Source: SIG440 sp045586925 (GTDB lineage: Bacteria > Bacillota > Clostridia > Monoglobales > Monoglobaceae). From it: a stretch of 64,000 bases of DNA. The DNA lies in NCBI GenBank assembly GCA_045586925.1, contig JAZNBG010000014.1, positions 1 to 64,000 of the forward strand, read 5' to 3'. The position numbers were made by a program, and so were the translations under genes. The notes beneath the pieces are model-generated. The model ran no database searches, was not told where the DNA came from, and saw only the letters and a program-made list of their open reading frames with translations. This document shows, one piece after another, positions 50,241-59,449 of this stretch (within the stretch, counting starts at the first letter, position 1; the number at the start of each line of letters is the position of its first letter).

Positions 50241-52097
50241 GTGTTGAAAAAGCTAGCACGTATTTCATCGGGATTTTATGTGGCACTGTGCTTTGCATTC
50301 TTTTATGTGCCAATTATTATAACAATGATATTTTCCTTTAATTCGTCACGTTCCTTTGCTAAGTTTACGGGTTTTTCCTTTCGATGGTACGAGGCACTTA
50401 TTAACGATGCCGAGATTATGTCGGCTGTGTGGATTTCTGTATCGGTTGCAGTTCTGGCGACAGCGGTTTCTACAGTTTTGGGAACTATCACGGCAATCGG
50501 GCTTTCAAAAAGCCGCAGGATAGTTAAAGAATGGATTTTAAATATAAATAACATTCCCATTATGAACCCCGACATTGTTACCGCAATCGGGCTTATGATA
50601 CTGTTTACTGCAATGAAGATTGAAAAGGGCTATGTTACGATGCTGCTTGCCCATATATGTTTTTGTACGCCGTATGTTATAACATCGGTGTACCCTAAAA
50701 TCCGCGAGCTTGACGTAAATATTGCAAATGCTGCAATGGATTTGGGTGCAACACCCTTTCAGGCACTTATCAAGGTTATTGTGCCGATGATAAAGCCGGG
50801 AATTGTTGCAGGCATGCTTCTTGCATTCACTATGTCAATTGACGATTTTGTTGTTTCGTATTTTGTAAGCGGAAACGGTGTTGAAAATATTTCAATGATT
50901 GTATACAATGCAACCAAGCGTATTAATCCGACAATAAACGCACTATCCACAATAGTTATTCTTGTTATTGTAATTGGTGTTGCGGTTGTAAAGCTGGCAC
51001 CCGGCGGAAGAATTAAAATTCTCCTGTCAAACCTCAGCGACCAAAACAGACGCAGAATAAAAGTGATAGGAATTGTTGCTCTTTGTGCATTGGTGGGCTT
51101 TGCTGCAGTAGCAATGAACGGCGGCGGTCAGACTTTAAAGGTATATAATGCGGGCGAATACATAGACGACAGTCTTATAGCTGCCTTTGAGGAGGAGTAT
51201 GGCTGCAAGGTTATATACGAAACTTTTGATTCAAACGAATCAATGTATACCAAGGTTATGAGCGGCGAAAAATATGACATAATTATCCCATCTGACTATA
51301 TGATTGAACGTCTTGCCAAAGAGGATTTGATTCAGGAGATTGACAAATCAAAGCTCTCCAATCTTGACGGAATAATTCCATCAATTCTTGACCGTCCATT
51401 TGACCCGGGCAACAAATACTCAATACCCTATTTCTGGGGGAATGTGGGCATACTTTATGACACAACCGTGGTTGACCAATCCGATCTCAACGACGGCTGG
51501 GAACTTCTTAGAAATCCAAAGTATAAGGACAACATTTATATGTATGATTCCGAACGTGACTCGTTTATGATAGCACTAAAGGCTTTGGGTTATTCGCTTA
51601 ACACAGCCGAGAAAGACGAGATTGATGCGGCATACAACTGGCTCGTGGAGCAACGTGAGATTATGAATCCCATATATGTTGGTGATGATGTTATTGACAG
51701 TATGATTACCGGCAGCAAGGCTATGGCAATTGTATATTCGGGAGATGCGGCATACATTATGTCTGAGAACGAAAATATGAGGTTTTTCACTCCTGATAAA
51801 GGCACAAATCTGTGGATTGACGGTATGGTTATAACAAACGAATGTACAAAGACTGACCTTGCTCACAAGTGGATTGACTTTATGCTAAGGCCCGAGAACG
51901 CCGCAGCAAATTCCGAGGCAGTTGGATATTCGTCGCCGGTAGAGAGTGCCTTTGAAGAAATCCGTGATACTGTTTATTCAGGGAATGAAGCATATGTCCC
52001 AAGGCAGGACAACGGCAATGACGAATATTTCAGGTATCAGGAACCTGCAACAAAGAAATACTATGCTGAAATGTGGACAAAAGTAAAATCTCAATAA
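50241..52097 (+). CDS. potCD: PotC-PotD fusion: polyamine permease joined to its substrate-binding protein
   Basis: 618 residues. Residues 1-260 are a PotC permease with an EAA loop (ANAAMDLGATPFQALIKVIV). An additional membrane helix (IKVIGIVALCALVGFAAVAM, about 270-292) leads into a PotD-type periplasmic-binding domain (TLKVYNAGEYIDDSLIAAFE ... to the end). The extra helix tethers the binding domain outside the membrane, replacing the usual lipoprotein anchor. Such fusions are known in Firmicutes. GTG 50241 and TTG 50244 are both possible starts. No separate potD is present in the operon, so the fusion is the complete system. Confidence 0.92.
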   Translation: MLKKLARISSGFYVALCFAFFYVPIIITMIFSFNSSRSFAKFTGFSFRWYEALINDAEIMSAVWISVSVAVLATAVSTVLGTITAIGLSKSRRIVKEWILNINNIPIMNPDIVTAIGLMILFTAMKIEKGYVTMLLAHICFCTPYVITSVYPKIRELDVNIANAAMDLGATPFQALIKVIVPMIKPGIVAGMLLAFTMSIDDFVVSYFVSGNGVENISMIVYNATKRINPTINALSTIVILVIVIGVAVVKLAPGGRIKILLSNLSDQNRRRIKVIGIVALCALVGFAAVAMNGGGQTLKVYNAGEYIDDSLIAAFEEEYGCKVIYETFDSNESMYTKVMSGEKYDIIIPSDYMIERLAKEDLIQEIDKSKLSNLDGIIPSILDRPFDPGNKYSIPYFWGNVGILYDTTVVDQSDLNDGWELLRNPKYKDNIYMYDSERDSFMIALKALGYSLNTAEKDEIDAAYNWLVEQREIMNPIYVGDDVIDSMITGSKAMAIVYSGDAAYIMSENENMRFFTPDKGTNLWIDGMVITNECTKTDLAHKWIDFMLRPENAAANSEAVGYSSPVESAFEEIRDTVYSGNEAYVPRQDNGNDEYFRYQEPATKKYYAEMWTKVKSQ

Positions 52098-52130
52098 GAG
52101 TCTGAGAAAAAATAAAGGAACGGTAATTCT

Positions 52131-52694
52131 ATGTATATAATAGCAGGATTGGGAAATCCGGGGAAAAAGTACGTAAACAGCCGCCACAACATAGGCTTTG
52201 ATACATTGGATGCGGTTGCGGCAAAATATAATATTGATATAAAAAAGGTTAAATTCAACGGTATTTACGGCGAGGGTACAATTGCGGGCGAGAAGGTTGT
52301 TCTGGTAAAGCCGCAGACCTTTATGAATTTAAGCGGTGAATGTATCAGGGATTTTAAAAACTGGTATAAGGTTGAAAACGACCAAATAATAATAATCTAT
52401 GACGATATTTCATTGCCACTTGGCAAAATGCGTATTCGCCCCAAGGGTAGTGCCGGCGGACACAACGGGATTAAAAGCATTATCTACCAGACAGGGTCGG
52501 AGGTATTCCCCCGAATAAAACTCGGTGTGGGCAGCCCCGAAAACCCTGATTACGACTTGGCTGATTATGTTCTTGGACATTTCAGCAAAAAAGAAATAGA
52601 GGTACTTGTTCCTGTTGCGGTAAAGGCGGCAGAGGCTGTTGGCGAAATTATTAAAAACGGTACCGAAAAGGCAATGTCTAAGTTTAACGGTTAG
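52131..52694 (+). CDS. pth: Peptidyl-tRNA hydrolase
   Basis: 187 residues. IIAGLGNPGKKYVNSRHNIG contains the catalytic His of the family; PQTFMNLSG and YDDISLPLGKMRIRPKGSAG followed by GHNGIKSI complete the signature. Recycles tRNAs from aborted peptides; essential in bacteria. Followed by mfd, the usual pth-mfd order. Confidence 0.97.
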   Translation: MYIIAGLGNPGKKYVNSRHNIGFDTLDAVAAKYNIDIKKVKFNGIYGEGTIAGEKVVLVKPQTFMNLSGECIRDFKNWYKVENDQIIIIYDDISLPLGKMRIRPKGSAGGHNGIKSIIYQTGSEVFPRIKLGVGSPENPDYDLADYVLGHFSKKEIEVLVPVAVKAAEAVGEIIKNGTEKAMSKFNG

Positions 52695-52724
52695 GTGTTG
52701 TCAGGCAGAATTTAAGGTGAGGCT

Positions 52725-55700
52725 ATGAATGGATTTCTGAAAATTTTAGAAAGCTTAGCTGATTTTGAAGAAATAACGGGGGGACTGAAAAAAGCACAGT
52801 CCCCTGTTAGTGTTGTGGGTGTTTCTGATTCGGTAAGGGCACACCTTGTTTTTTGTACAGCAAAAGCCTTGGGCAAGAAAGCCTTGGTGGTTGCGGCAAA
52901 TCAGGCAAAGGCAAAGGAAATTTACGAAGATTTAAAGTTCTTTTTTCAGGGGAATGTGCTGTTTTTCCCCGAAAAGGATTTGGTGTTTTATGATATTGAG
53001 GCAGCGGCAAACGACATAAAGGCACAACGTCTTGAGGTTTTGGATAGTCTGAGCTGTGGCGGTGACTTATCTTGCGTTGTTACCACAATGTCAGCGCTGA
53101 TGAGTGCTACAGTTCCAAAGGAATTATACAGCGAAAAGGCACTTGTTCTTTCGGTTGGTGACGAAATCGAGCTTGATGACCTTTGCAACATAATGGTGGA
53201 TTTTGGGTATAAGCGTGAGGATATGGTTGAAGGCCCCGGGCAGTTCAGCGTCAGGGGCGGAATTTTTGATTTCTTCCCTTATTGGAGTGATATGGCATTC
53301 CGCATAGAATTTTTTGACACGATGGTTGATTCTGTAAGAGAGTTTTATGTTGAAACACAGCGCACCGCATCGGGCGAGGGTTGCGATTCCGCCCGTATAA
53401 CTCCGGCAAGCGAGCTTGTTGCAGAGCGTGACGTGCGTGAAAGATGTGTCAAGGCATTGAATGAAGAAGCATCAAGGGTGTGCAGAAAAAAGGAACAGAC
53501 AGAAGAAACCCTGAAGCTGATAGAAGGCCTTAAACGTGATGCCGAGAGGATAGAGCAAGGGATAGTTTTTCCCTCGAGAGATAAGTATATTCCATATCTG
53601 TATGACGAAAAAATCCCGACCCTTTTAGATTATATCGGTGATGATTTTATTGTGTTTGCGGATGATGCGTCCGGTATTTCCGAGGCGGTAAAAATAGAAA
53701 AGAACAGATTCGATGAAACTCTTAAAGATATGCTTGAACGTGGAATAATTCCCAAAAGCACAATGAAGTATACAGGGGATTATCACGAGCATATAAAGAC
53801 GATGTCGAAGCTTGGAATGGTTGTAATGTCGGCACTTTCACATTCCAACCCCGACATAAAGCCGCAAAGATTGGTCAGCTTTACTGCCAAAAGCCTAAAC
53901 AGCTTTGGCGGCAAAATGGAATTTTTTTATGATGCTCTTGATTTTTATAAAAAGAATAGATACCGCACAGTAATACTTGCAGGCTCAGAGCGTCGTGCTG
54001 AAAATCTTTATACACAGCTTTGTGATGAAGAGATTCCCTGTACATTGGCAAAGAGCTTTGATGATATCCCCGAGGCGGGCAGGATTGTTGTTACACACGG
54101 TGGCTTGCGACGTGGCTTTGAGTATCCGCTTATCCGCACAGTTGTTATCAGCGATAAGGAAATCTTTGGCGAAAGCAAAAAGAAACGCAAAAAGGCAAGA
54201 ATTTCAAAGGAAAACCGCATTGACAGCTTTACTGATTTGCACGTGGGTGACTTTGTTGTTCATCAAAACCACGGTATCGGTCAGTATGTGGGGATTGAAC
54301 GTCTTACTGTTGAGGGTGCTCAAAAGGACTATTTAAAGCTTGTATACAAGGGCGGCGACAGCTTGTATGTTCCTGCCGACCAGCTTAATCTGATTTACAA
54401 GCACATCGGTCGAGATGGCGGTCAGGTGAAGCTTAGCAGTCTTGGCGGTCAGGAATGGAACAGAGCCAAGCAAAGGGTTAAAAATTCCTGTCAGGATATG
54501 GCAAAGGAGCTTGTGGAGTTGTATGCTCAACGTGATGCAATCCGTGGTATCGAGTTCTCAAAGGACACCGAATGGCAGCGTGATTTTGAGGCGGCGTTTC
54601 CATACGAAGAAACCGACGACCAACTGCGTTGCATCGAGGAAGTAAAACAGGATATGGAACGCCCCAGACCGATGGAACGTCTGCTTTGCGGTGATGTTGG
54701 CTACGGAAAGACCGAGGTTGCTATGCGTGCCGCATTCAAGGCGGTGATGGACGGGTATCAGGTAGCATATCTTGTTCCTACCACCATTTTGGCAAACCAA
54801 CACTACAACAATTTCAGGCAGAGGATGAAGGATTATCCTGTAAATATTGCCTGTCTTTCAAGATTTTGCACCCCCAAACAGCAAAAGGATATTGTTGCAA
54901 GGCTCAAATCGGGCGAGGTGGATATTGTAATCGGCACACACAAAATTTTGCAAAAATCGGTTGTTTTCAAAAAACTGGGTCTTTTGATTATCGACGAAGA
55001 ACAGCGTTTCGGTGTTGCACACAAAGAAAGAATTAAGGAAATGAAAAAGGAAATAGATGTCTTAACCCTTTCGGCAACGCCCATCCCCCGAACTTTGCAT
55101 ATGTCAATGTCGGGAATACGTGATATGAGTATTATTGCCGAGCCTCCGGGTGAAAGGTATCCTGTGGCAACATACGTGATGGAATATGACCGTGATGTAA
55201 TCCGCGAGGCGATTTCAAAGGAAATCGGCAGAGGCGGTCAGGTTTATTACCTTCACAACCGTGTTCAGGGAATAGAAAAAACCGCAAAGGAAATCGAGGA
55301 TATGCTGCCGGAGGTGCGAGTGGCTGTGGCACACGGACAGATGTCCGAGACCGAGCTTGAAAAGATTATGATGGCAATGTCACAGGGCGAAATTGACGTT
55401 TTGGTGTGTACTACGATAATTGAAACAGGTCTTGATATTGCCAATGTAAATACAATTATTATGGAAGACGCCGACAGACTTGGTCTGGCACAGCTTTATC
55501 AGCTAAGGGGCAGAGTTGGGCGTTCAAACAGACTTGCCTATGCATATCTTACGTATCACCGTGACAAGGTGCTTAACGAGGATGCACAAAAAAGGCTTAA
55601 AGCAATCCGTGAATTTACCGAGTTTGGTTCGGGCTTTAAAATTGCTATGCGTGACCTTGAAATACGCGGCACGGGCAATGTTGTAGGTGTTCAGCAAAGC

Positions 55701-56231
55701 GGACATATGGACAGCGTGGGTTATGATATGTATTGCAAGCTCCTTGCTCAGGCGGTAAGCGAAATGCAGGGTATACCCATTGAAGAGGAAATTGAAACAT
55801 CGGTTGACTTCCCTGTCAGCGCATTTATTCCCGAGGGCTACATCAAGGCACACAGCCAAAGACTTCTTGCCTATAAAAAGATTGCGGCAATTGAGAGTGC
55901 AGAGGATTTGAGTGACGTATATGATGAACTTCTTGACAGATACGGCGATGTACCCGTGACGGTAAATAATCTGATGCTTATTTCTCTTATCCGAAAGCTG
56001 GCATCCGAAAAACTGTTTACCGAGGTTAAGGGCGGCAGAAACAATCTTGTCCTGCATTTTATGCCTGACAATGCACCAGACCTTTCGGAATTTGTAAACA
56101 GCGATTATTTGAAATCCGGCAAGGCGGTTATTAAAACAGGCAAAAAACCCAAAATCATATATACCTTTAAGGAAAATTTAAAAAATACCGAATATCTTAA
56201 TATGGTAAAAGAATTTATTGAAAAAATATAG
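52725..56231 (+). CDS. mfd: Transcription-repair coupling factor Mfd
   Basis: 1,168 residues, full length. Order of domains: UvrB-like N-terminal part (1-350), RNA-polymerase-interacting domain (VGDFVVHQNHGIGQYVGIER, about 505), SF2 translocase (Walker A GDVGYGKTEVA, DEEQ in LLIIDEEQRFGV, SATPIPRTL, QLRGRVGRS) and C-terminal D7. Displaces stalled RNA polymerase and recruits UvrA. Confidence 0.97.
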   Translation: MNGFLKILESLADFEEITGGLKKAQSPVSVVGVSDSVRAHLVFCTAKALGKKALVVAANQAKAKEIYEDLKFFFQGNVLFFPEKDLVFYDIEAAANDIKAQRLEVLDSLSCGGDLSCVVTTMSALMSATVPKELYSEKALVLSVGDEIELDDLCNIMVDFGYKREDMVEGPGQFSVRGGIFDFFPYWSDMAFRIEFFDTMVDSVREFYVETQRTASGEGCDSARITPASELVAERDVRERCVKALNEEASRVCRKKEQTEETLKLIEGLKRDAERIEQGIVFPSRDKYIPYLYDEKIPTLLDYIGDDFIVFADDASGISEAVKIEKNRFDETLKDMLERGIIPKSTMKYTGDYHEHIKTMSKLGMVVMSALSHSNPDIKPQRLVSFTAKSLNSFGGKMEFFYDALDFYKKNRYRTVILAGSERRAENLYTQLCDEEIPCTLAKSFDDIPEAGRIVVTHGGLRRGFEYPLIRTVVISDKEIFGESKKKRKKARISKENRIDSFTDLHVGDFVVHQNHGIGQYVGIERLTVEGAQKDYLKLVYKGGDSLYVPADQLNLIYKHIGRDGGQVKLSSLGGQEWNRAKQRVKNSCQDMAKELVELYAQRDAIRGIEFSKDTEWQRDFEAAFPYEETDDQLRCIEEVKQDMERPRPMERLLCGDVGYGKTEVAMRAAFKAVMDGYQVAYLVPTTILANQHYNNFRQRMKDYPVNIACLSRFCTPKQQKDIVARLKSGEVDIVIGTHKILQKSVVFKKLGLLIIDEEQRFGVAHKERIKEMKKEIDVLTLSATPIPRTLHMSMSGIRDMSIIAEPPGERYPVATYVMEYDRDVIREAISKEIGRGGQVYYLHNRVQGIEKTAKEIEDMLPEVRVAVAHGQMSETELEKIMMAMSQGEIDVLVCTTIIETGLDIANVNTIIMEDADRLGLAQLYQLRGRVGRSNRLAYAYLTYHRDKVLNEDAQKRLKAIREFTEFGSGFKIAMRDLEIRGTGNVVGVQQSGHMDSVGYDMYCKLLAQAVSEMQGIPIEEEIETSVDFPVSAFIPEGYIKAHSQRLLAYKKIAAIESAEDLSDVYDELLDRYGDVPVTVNNLMLISLIRKLASEKLFTEVKGGRNNLVLHFMPDNAPDLSEFVNSDYLKSGKAVIKTGKKPKIIYTFKENLKNTEYLNMVKEFIEKI

Positions 56232-56292
56232 ACGATTTTTATAATTGGGTGTATAATTAAAATAAAGTTATTTAAAGATTGGAGTAATTGAT

Positions 56293-57678
56293 ATGGAAAA
56301 TGAAAATCTAAATGAAAAAAATGTAGATGATGTTATCGAAGAGACAACTGCTCAAGAGATTGAAGATGTTATCGAAGAGGCAACTGCTCAAGAGTTTGAA
56401 GATGTTGCTGAAGAAGTTGAAACAGCAACCGATGATGACGTTATAGGTGACGAATGGCAGACAGAAACTGTTGAAGCCGTTGAAACTGAGGAGCAAGAAA
56501 CATTAACCGAGGAAGAACTTGCGGTAATTGCTGCGGCAAATAAGAAAAAGAGAAATCTGATTATTGCAATTTGTGCAGCGGTGGTTGTAGTTGTTGCTTT
56601 TGCGGCATATTGGGTATGCAGAGTAGAGGGCATAGGCGAAGATACAATCGTATCAAATGTTCTGATGGAAAATGCAGGTGCTGATGCAAAAAATGACAAC
56701 ATCAAGTACGAAAATCCCATTATGGCTGCAGTCAATACATTTACCGACAAAAAGGACGCTGTTATGACAGTTGGGGGCAAGACTGTAGATAAAGATGTAT
56801 TTGAATGTGTGACAAATATGATGGGTGCAAACTGCGTGTATTCACTTTTACAGACAGGAATGCTGACAAATGTCGCAGATATGAATTGGGACGAAAAGGC
56901 GTTTGAAACAAAAATGAACTATACCGAATACGCAAAGGGTTTGGCTACACAAAATGTTATACCGATATATGCTCTTGTTGCGGAGGGCGAAAAGAGAGGT
57001 ATTACCCTGACTGAAGACGAAGAAAAGGAAATTGCCGACCAGATAGAGGAACTAAAAGAATTCTACGGCGATGAATTTGAGACGGCGCTTAAGCAAAATG
57101 GCTATGCAAACGAAGTGGCTCTTGCAAAAGTGCAAAAGTTGCAAAAGCTGATGGAAAAGACAACCGCTGATGCTGAAAAGGATTTAAGTAAATATATCTC
57201 CAACGAAGAATTGCAAAAAGCAGCGGGCGATGCTGAAAAGGTGACAGTTAAGCACATCCTTATTGCCTTTGACGAAGAGGGTCTTGGTGATGTAACCGAC
57301 GAAAAAAAAGCTGCAGCAAAGACAGAGGCTGAGGAAGTTCTTAAAAAGCTTAACGACGGCGGTGATTTTGATAAGCTGATGGCAGAATATAATGACGACC
57401 CCGGCGCAACACCAGAGGGTTATACCTTTGCTGATGACGGCACAATGGTACAGCAGTTTACCGATGCGTCATTTGCTCTTGAAATCGGCGAAACAAGCGG
57501 TCTGGTTGAAACATCATATGGTTATCACATCATTCAGCGAATGGAACGCACCTTTACTATTGATGACTACATTGCATATCTTTCAAATAACGCAGATGTA
57601 AAAATAAGAAAAGGCAATTTCTCAAAGGTGGGCGTTACTGCAGATTTTGATGCAATATTTGCACCAGCCGAGGAGTAA
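56293..57678 (+). CDS. Membrane-anchored PpiC-type foldase
   Basis: 461 residues. An acidic N-terminal arm with a near-tandem repeat (DVIEETTAQEIE then DVIEEATAQEFE) is followed by a membrane helix (NLIIAICAAVVVVVAFAAYW) and a SurA/PrsA-like region with a parvulin domain (KVTVKHILIAFDEE ... ETSYGYHIIQR). There is no lipobox, unlike classical PrsA. A peptidyl-prolyl isomerase that folds exported proteins. The repeats in the arm (45-nt unit) may vary in copy number. Confidence 0.85.
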   Translation: MENENLNEKNVDDVIEETTAQEIEDVIEEATAQEFEDVAEEVETATDDDVIGDEWQTETVEAVETEEQETLTEEELAVIAAANKKKRNLIIAICAAVVVVVAFAAYWVCRVEGIGEDTIVSNVLMENAGADAKNDNIKYENPIMAAVNTFTDKKDAVMTVGGKTVDKDVFECVTNMMGANCVYSLLQTGMLTNVADMNWDEKAFETKMNYTEYAKGLATQNVIPIYALVAEGEKRGITLTEDEEKEIADQIEELKEFYGDEFETALKQNGYANEVALAKVQKLQKLMEKTTADAEKDLSKYISNEELQKAAGDAEKVTVKHILIAFDEEGLGDVTDEKKAAAKTEAEEVLKKLNDGGDFDKLMAEYNDDPGATPEGYTFADDGTMVQQFTDASFALEIGETSGLVETSYGYHIIQRMERTFTIDDYIAYLSNNADVKIRKGNFSKVGVTADFDAIFAPAEE

Positions 57679-57725
57679 AATTCGGCAGAACCACGCTTAC
57701 TCTACAGAAGAAAAGGGTGAAGAAT

Positions 57726-58208
57726 ATGTCTGTTTATTCAATTATATCATCGCTTTTGAGCTACGTTTTTACAACAATAATATATTTGTTTATTTTCAGC
57801 GTTATTGCTCTTATCTATATGGATATAAAAAAGACAGGCAAGAAGGAACGGACAAAAAACACCTCCCCCGAAAAAGAGGGAGCAGATGTGCAGCAAAATA
57901 TCTATGCCGTACTTAAAACGGTTAAAAACAGATATGCGGCCGAGGCAAAGATGAAGGCTGCCTACCGCATAAGCGCAAAAGGTGTGATTATAGGCCGTGG
58001 CAAGGATTGTGATATCACGGTTAATCATATGTTTTTGTCGGTAGAGCACTTTCAGGTATGGTGTGACGAGGGCGTGTGGTATATTGGTGATATGGGCAGC
58101 AAAAACGGCACATATCTTAACGGCTCAAAGCTGAAAAAGGTAAAACCACTTGAAAATGGCGACGAAATTGCCTTTGGAGAGCTTAAGTTCATATTTGAGG
58201 AGGGCTAG
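57726..58208 (+). CDS. FHA-domain membrane protein
   Basis: 160 residues. An N-terminal membrane helix (SLLSYVFTTIIYLFIFSVIA) is followed by an FHA domain in the last 80 residues: GVIIGRGKDCDITVNHMFLS, VEHFQVW and GSKNGTYLNG, with the phosphothreonine-binding Arg and Ser/His. FHA domains bind phospho-Thr. It precedes FtsW/RodA and a PBP by 2 nt, the order seen in clusters with Ser/Thr kinases, though no kinase is here. Confidence 0.85.
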   Translation: MSVYSIISSLLSYVFTTIIYLFIFSVIALIYMDIKKTGKKERTKNTSPEKEGADVQQNIYAVLKTVKNRYAAEAKMKAAYRISAKGVIIGRGKDCDITVNHMFLSVEHFQVWCDEGVWYIGDMGSKNGTYLNGSKLKKVKPLENGDEIAFGELKFIFEEG

Positions 58209-58210
58209 GT

Positions 58211-59449
58211 GTGAGCAAGGCAAATTACAGACTCCCTGCCTACCTTCTTATTGTGATGAACGTGCTGGGATTTTTGCTTTTGTATATGGTAAACGATTAT
58301 CAGCTCAACATACTTTATGTTGGGCTTGGTTTACTTTGCATGTTTATTCTTATGTATTCCATTCTGGTTATCTGTCGTATGGGCGATAAGTTTTTAATGC
58401 TGATTGCGTCTATGCTTATGACAATGGGTGTTTTGATGTTATGCCGTCTTGATATCATTATGGGGGCACGACAGATTGTGTGGATAGGCATAGGCGGAGT
58501 TGTCTTTTTTACCGCATACTGTATTTATTACAGCGTGCGTATCTGGAATAAAATGTGGTTTTTGTATGCGATGGGTGGAGTGGCACTTTTTGTTGTAACA
58601 CTTGTTTTCGGCAAAACCGTCAACGGCTCACGAAACTGGATTGATATAGGTATAGTAGCCTTTCAGCCCTCCGAAATCATAAAAATCCTTTATGTTATGT
58701 TTCTTGCGTGTCATTATTCAGAAAGCTGGAGTAAGCCATTTTTAAAAATTCAGCCAATGTATATGACGGGTATAATTACTTATACTTATATTTTATTCCT
58801 TGTTCTGCAACGCGACTGGGGAACAATTTTAGTTGTATTTTTAATATTTATCTTTATGATATATGTGTACGAAAAAAACAGATGGTTTCTGTGGGCAAAT
58901 GCAGCTGCGGCATCGGTAGTGGGGCTTCTTGGTTATAAGTTTTTGTATCACATCCAAGTGCGTGTGGGCGTGTGGCTTGACCCGTGGCAGGATGTTTCAA
59001 ACAAAGGCTACCAGATTGCACAGTCACTTTTTGCCATTGCATCAGGCGGATATTTTGGCAGAGGTCTTGGCAACGGCTCGCCGCATTACATCCCCGAGGT
59101 GCATACCGACTTTATCTTCTCGGCAATCTGCGAGGAGATGGGTGTCTTTGGCGGTGCGGCAATTATTATTTTGTTTTTCTTGTTGTCTTACCGATGCTTT
59201 AAAATAACTCTTAACACCGAAAATCCTTACAACAAAGCGGTTGGACTTGGACTTACCCTTATGTTTGCTTTGCAAACCTTTATAATCATCGGCGGTGTTA
59301 CAAAGTTTATTCCCCTGACGGGCATAACGGTTCCCTTTGTCAGTTATGGCGGAACGTCTATTGTAGTGAGCTTTGCATCACTTGGCATAATGCAGGCGAT
59401 TTCTGCCATCGAGGACAGAAAGGAGGCACGGATGAATGAATGTGAATAA
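58211..59449 (+). CDS. FtsW/RodA/SpoVE-family SEDS glycosyltransferase
   Basis: 412 residues, GTG start, about ten membrane helices. SEDS motifs: VNGSRNWIDIGIVAFQPSEI, QRDWGTILVVFLIF, WLDPWQDVSNKGYQIAQSL and FIFSAICEEMG. Polymerises lipid II and works with the class B PBP encoded next (the two genes overlap by 14 nt). Whether it serves elongation, division or sporulation cannot be decided. Confidence 0.92.
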   Translation: MSKANYRLPAYLLIVMNVLGFLLLYMVNDYQLNILYVGLGLLCMFILMYSILVICRMGDKFLMLIASMLMTMGVLMLCRLDIIMGARQIVWIGIGGVVFFTAYCIYYSVRIWNKMWFLYAMGGVALFVVTLVFGKTVNGSRNWIDIGIVAFQPSEIIKILYVMFLACHYSESWSKPFLKIQPMYMTGIITYTYILFLVLQRDWGTILVVFLIFIFMIYVYEKNRWFLWANAAAASVVGLLGYKFLYHIQVRVGVWLDPWQDVSNKGYQIAQSLFAIASGGYFGRGLGNGSPHYIPEVHTDFIFSAICEEMGVFGGAAIIILFFLLSYRCFKITLNTENPYNKAVGLGLTLMFALQTFIIIGGVTKFIPLTGITVPFVSYGGTSIVVSFASLGIMQAISAIEDRKEARMNECE

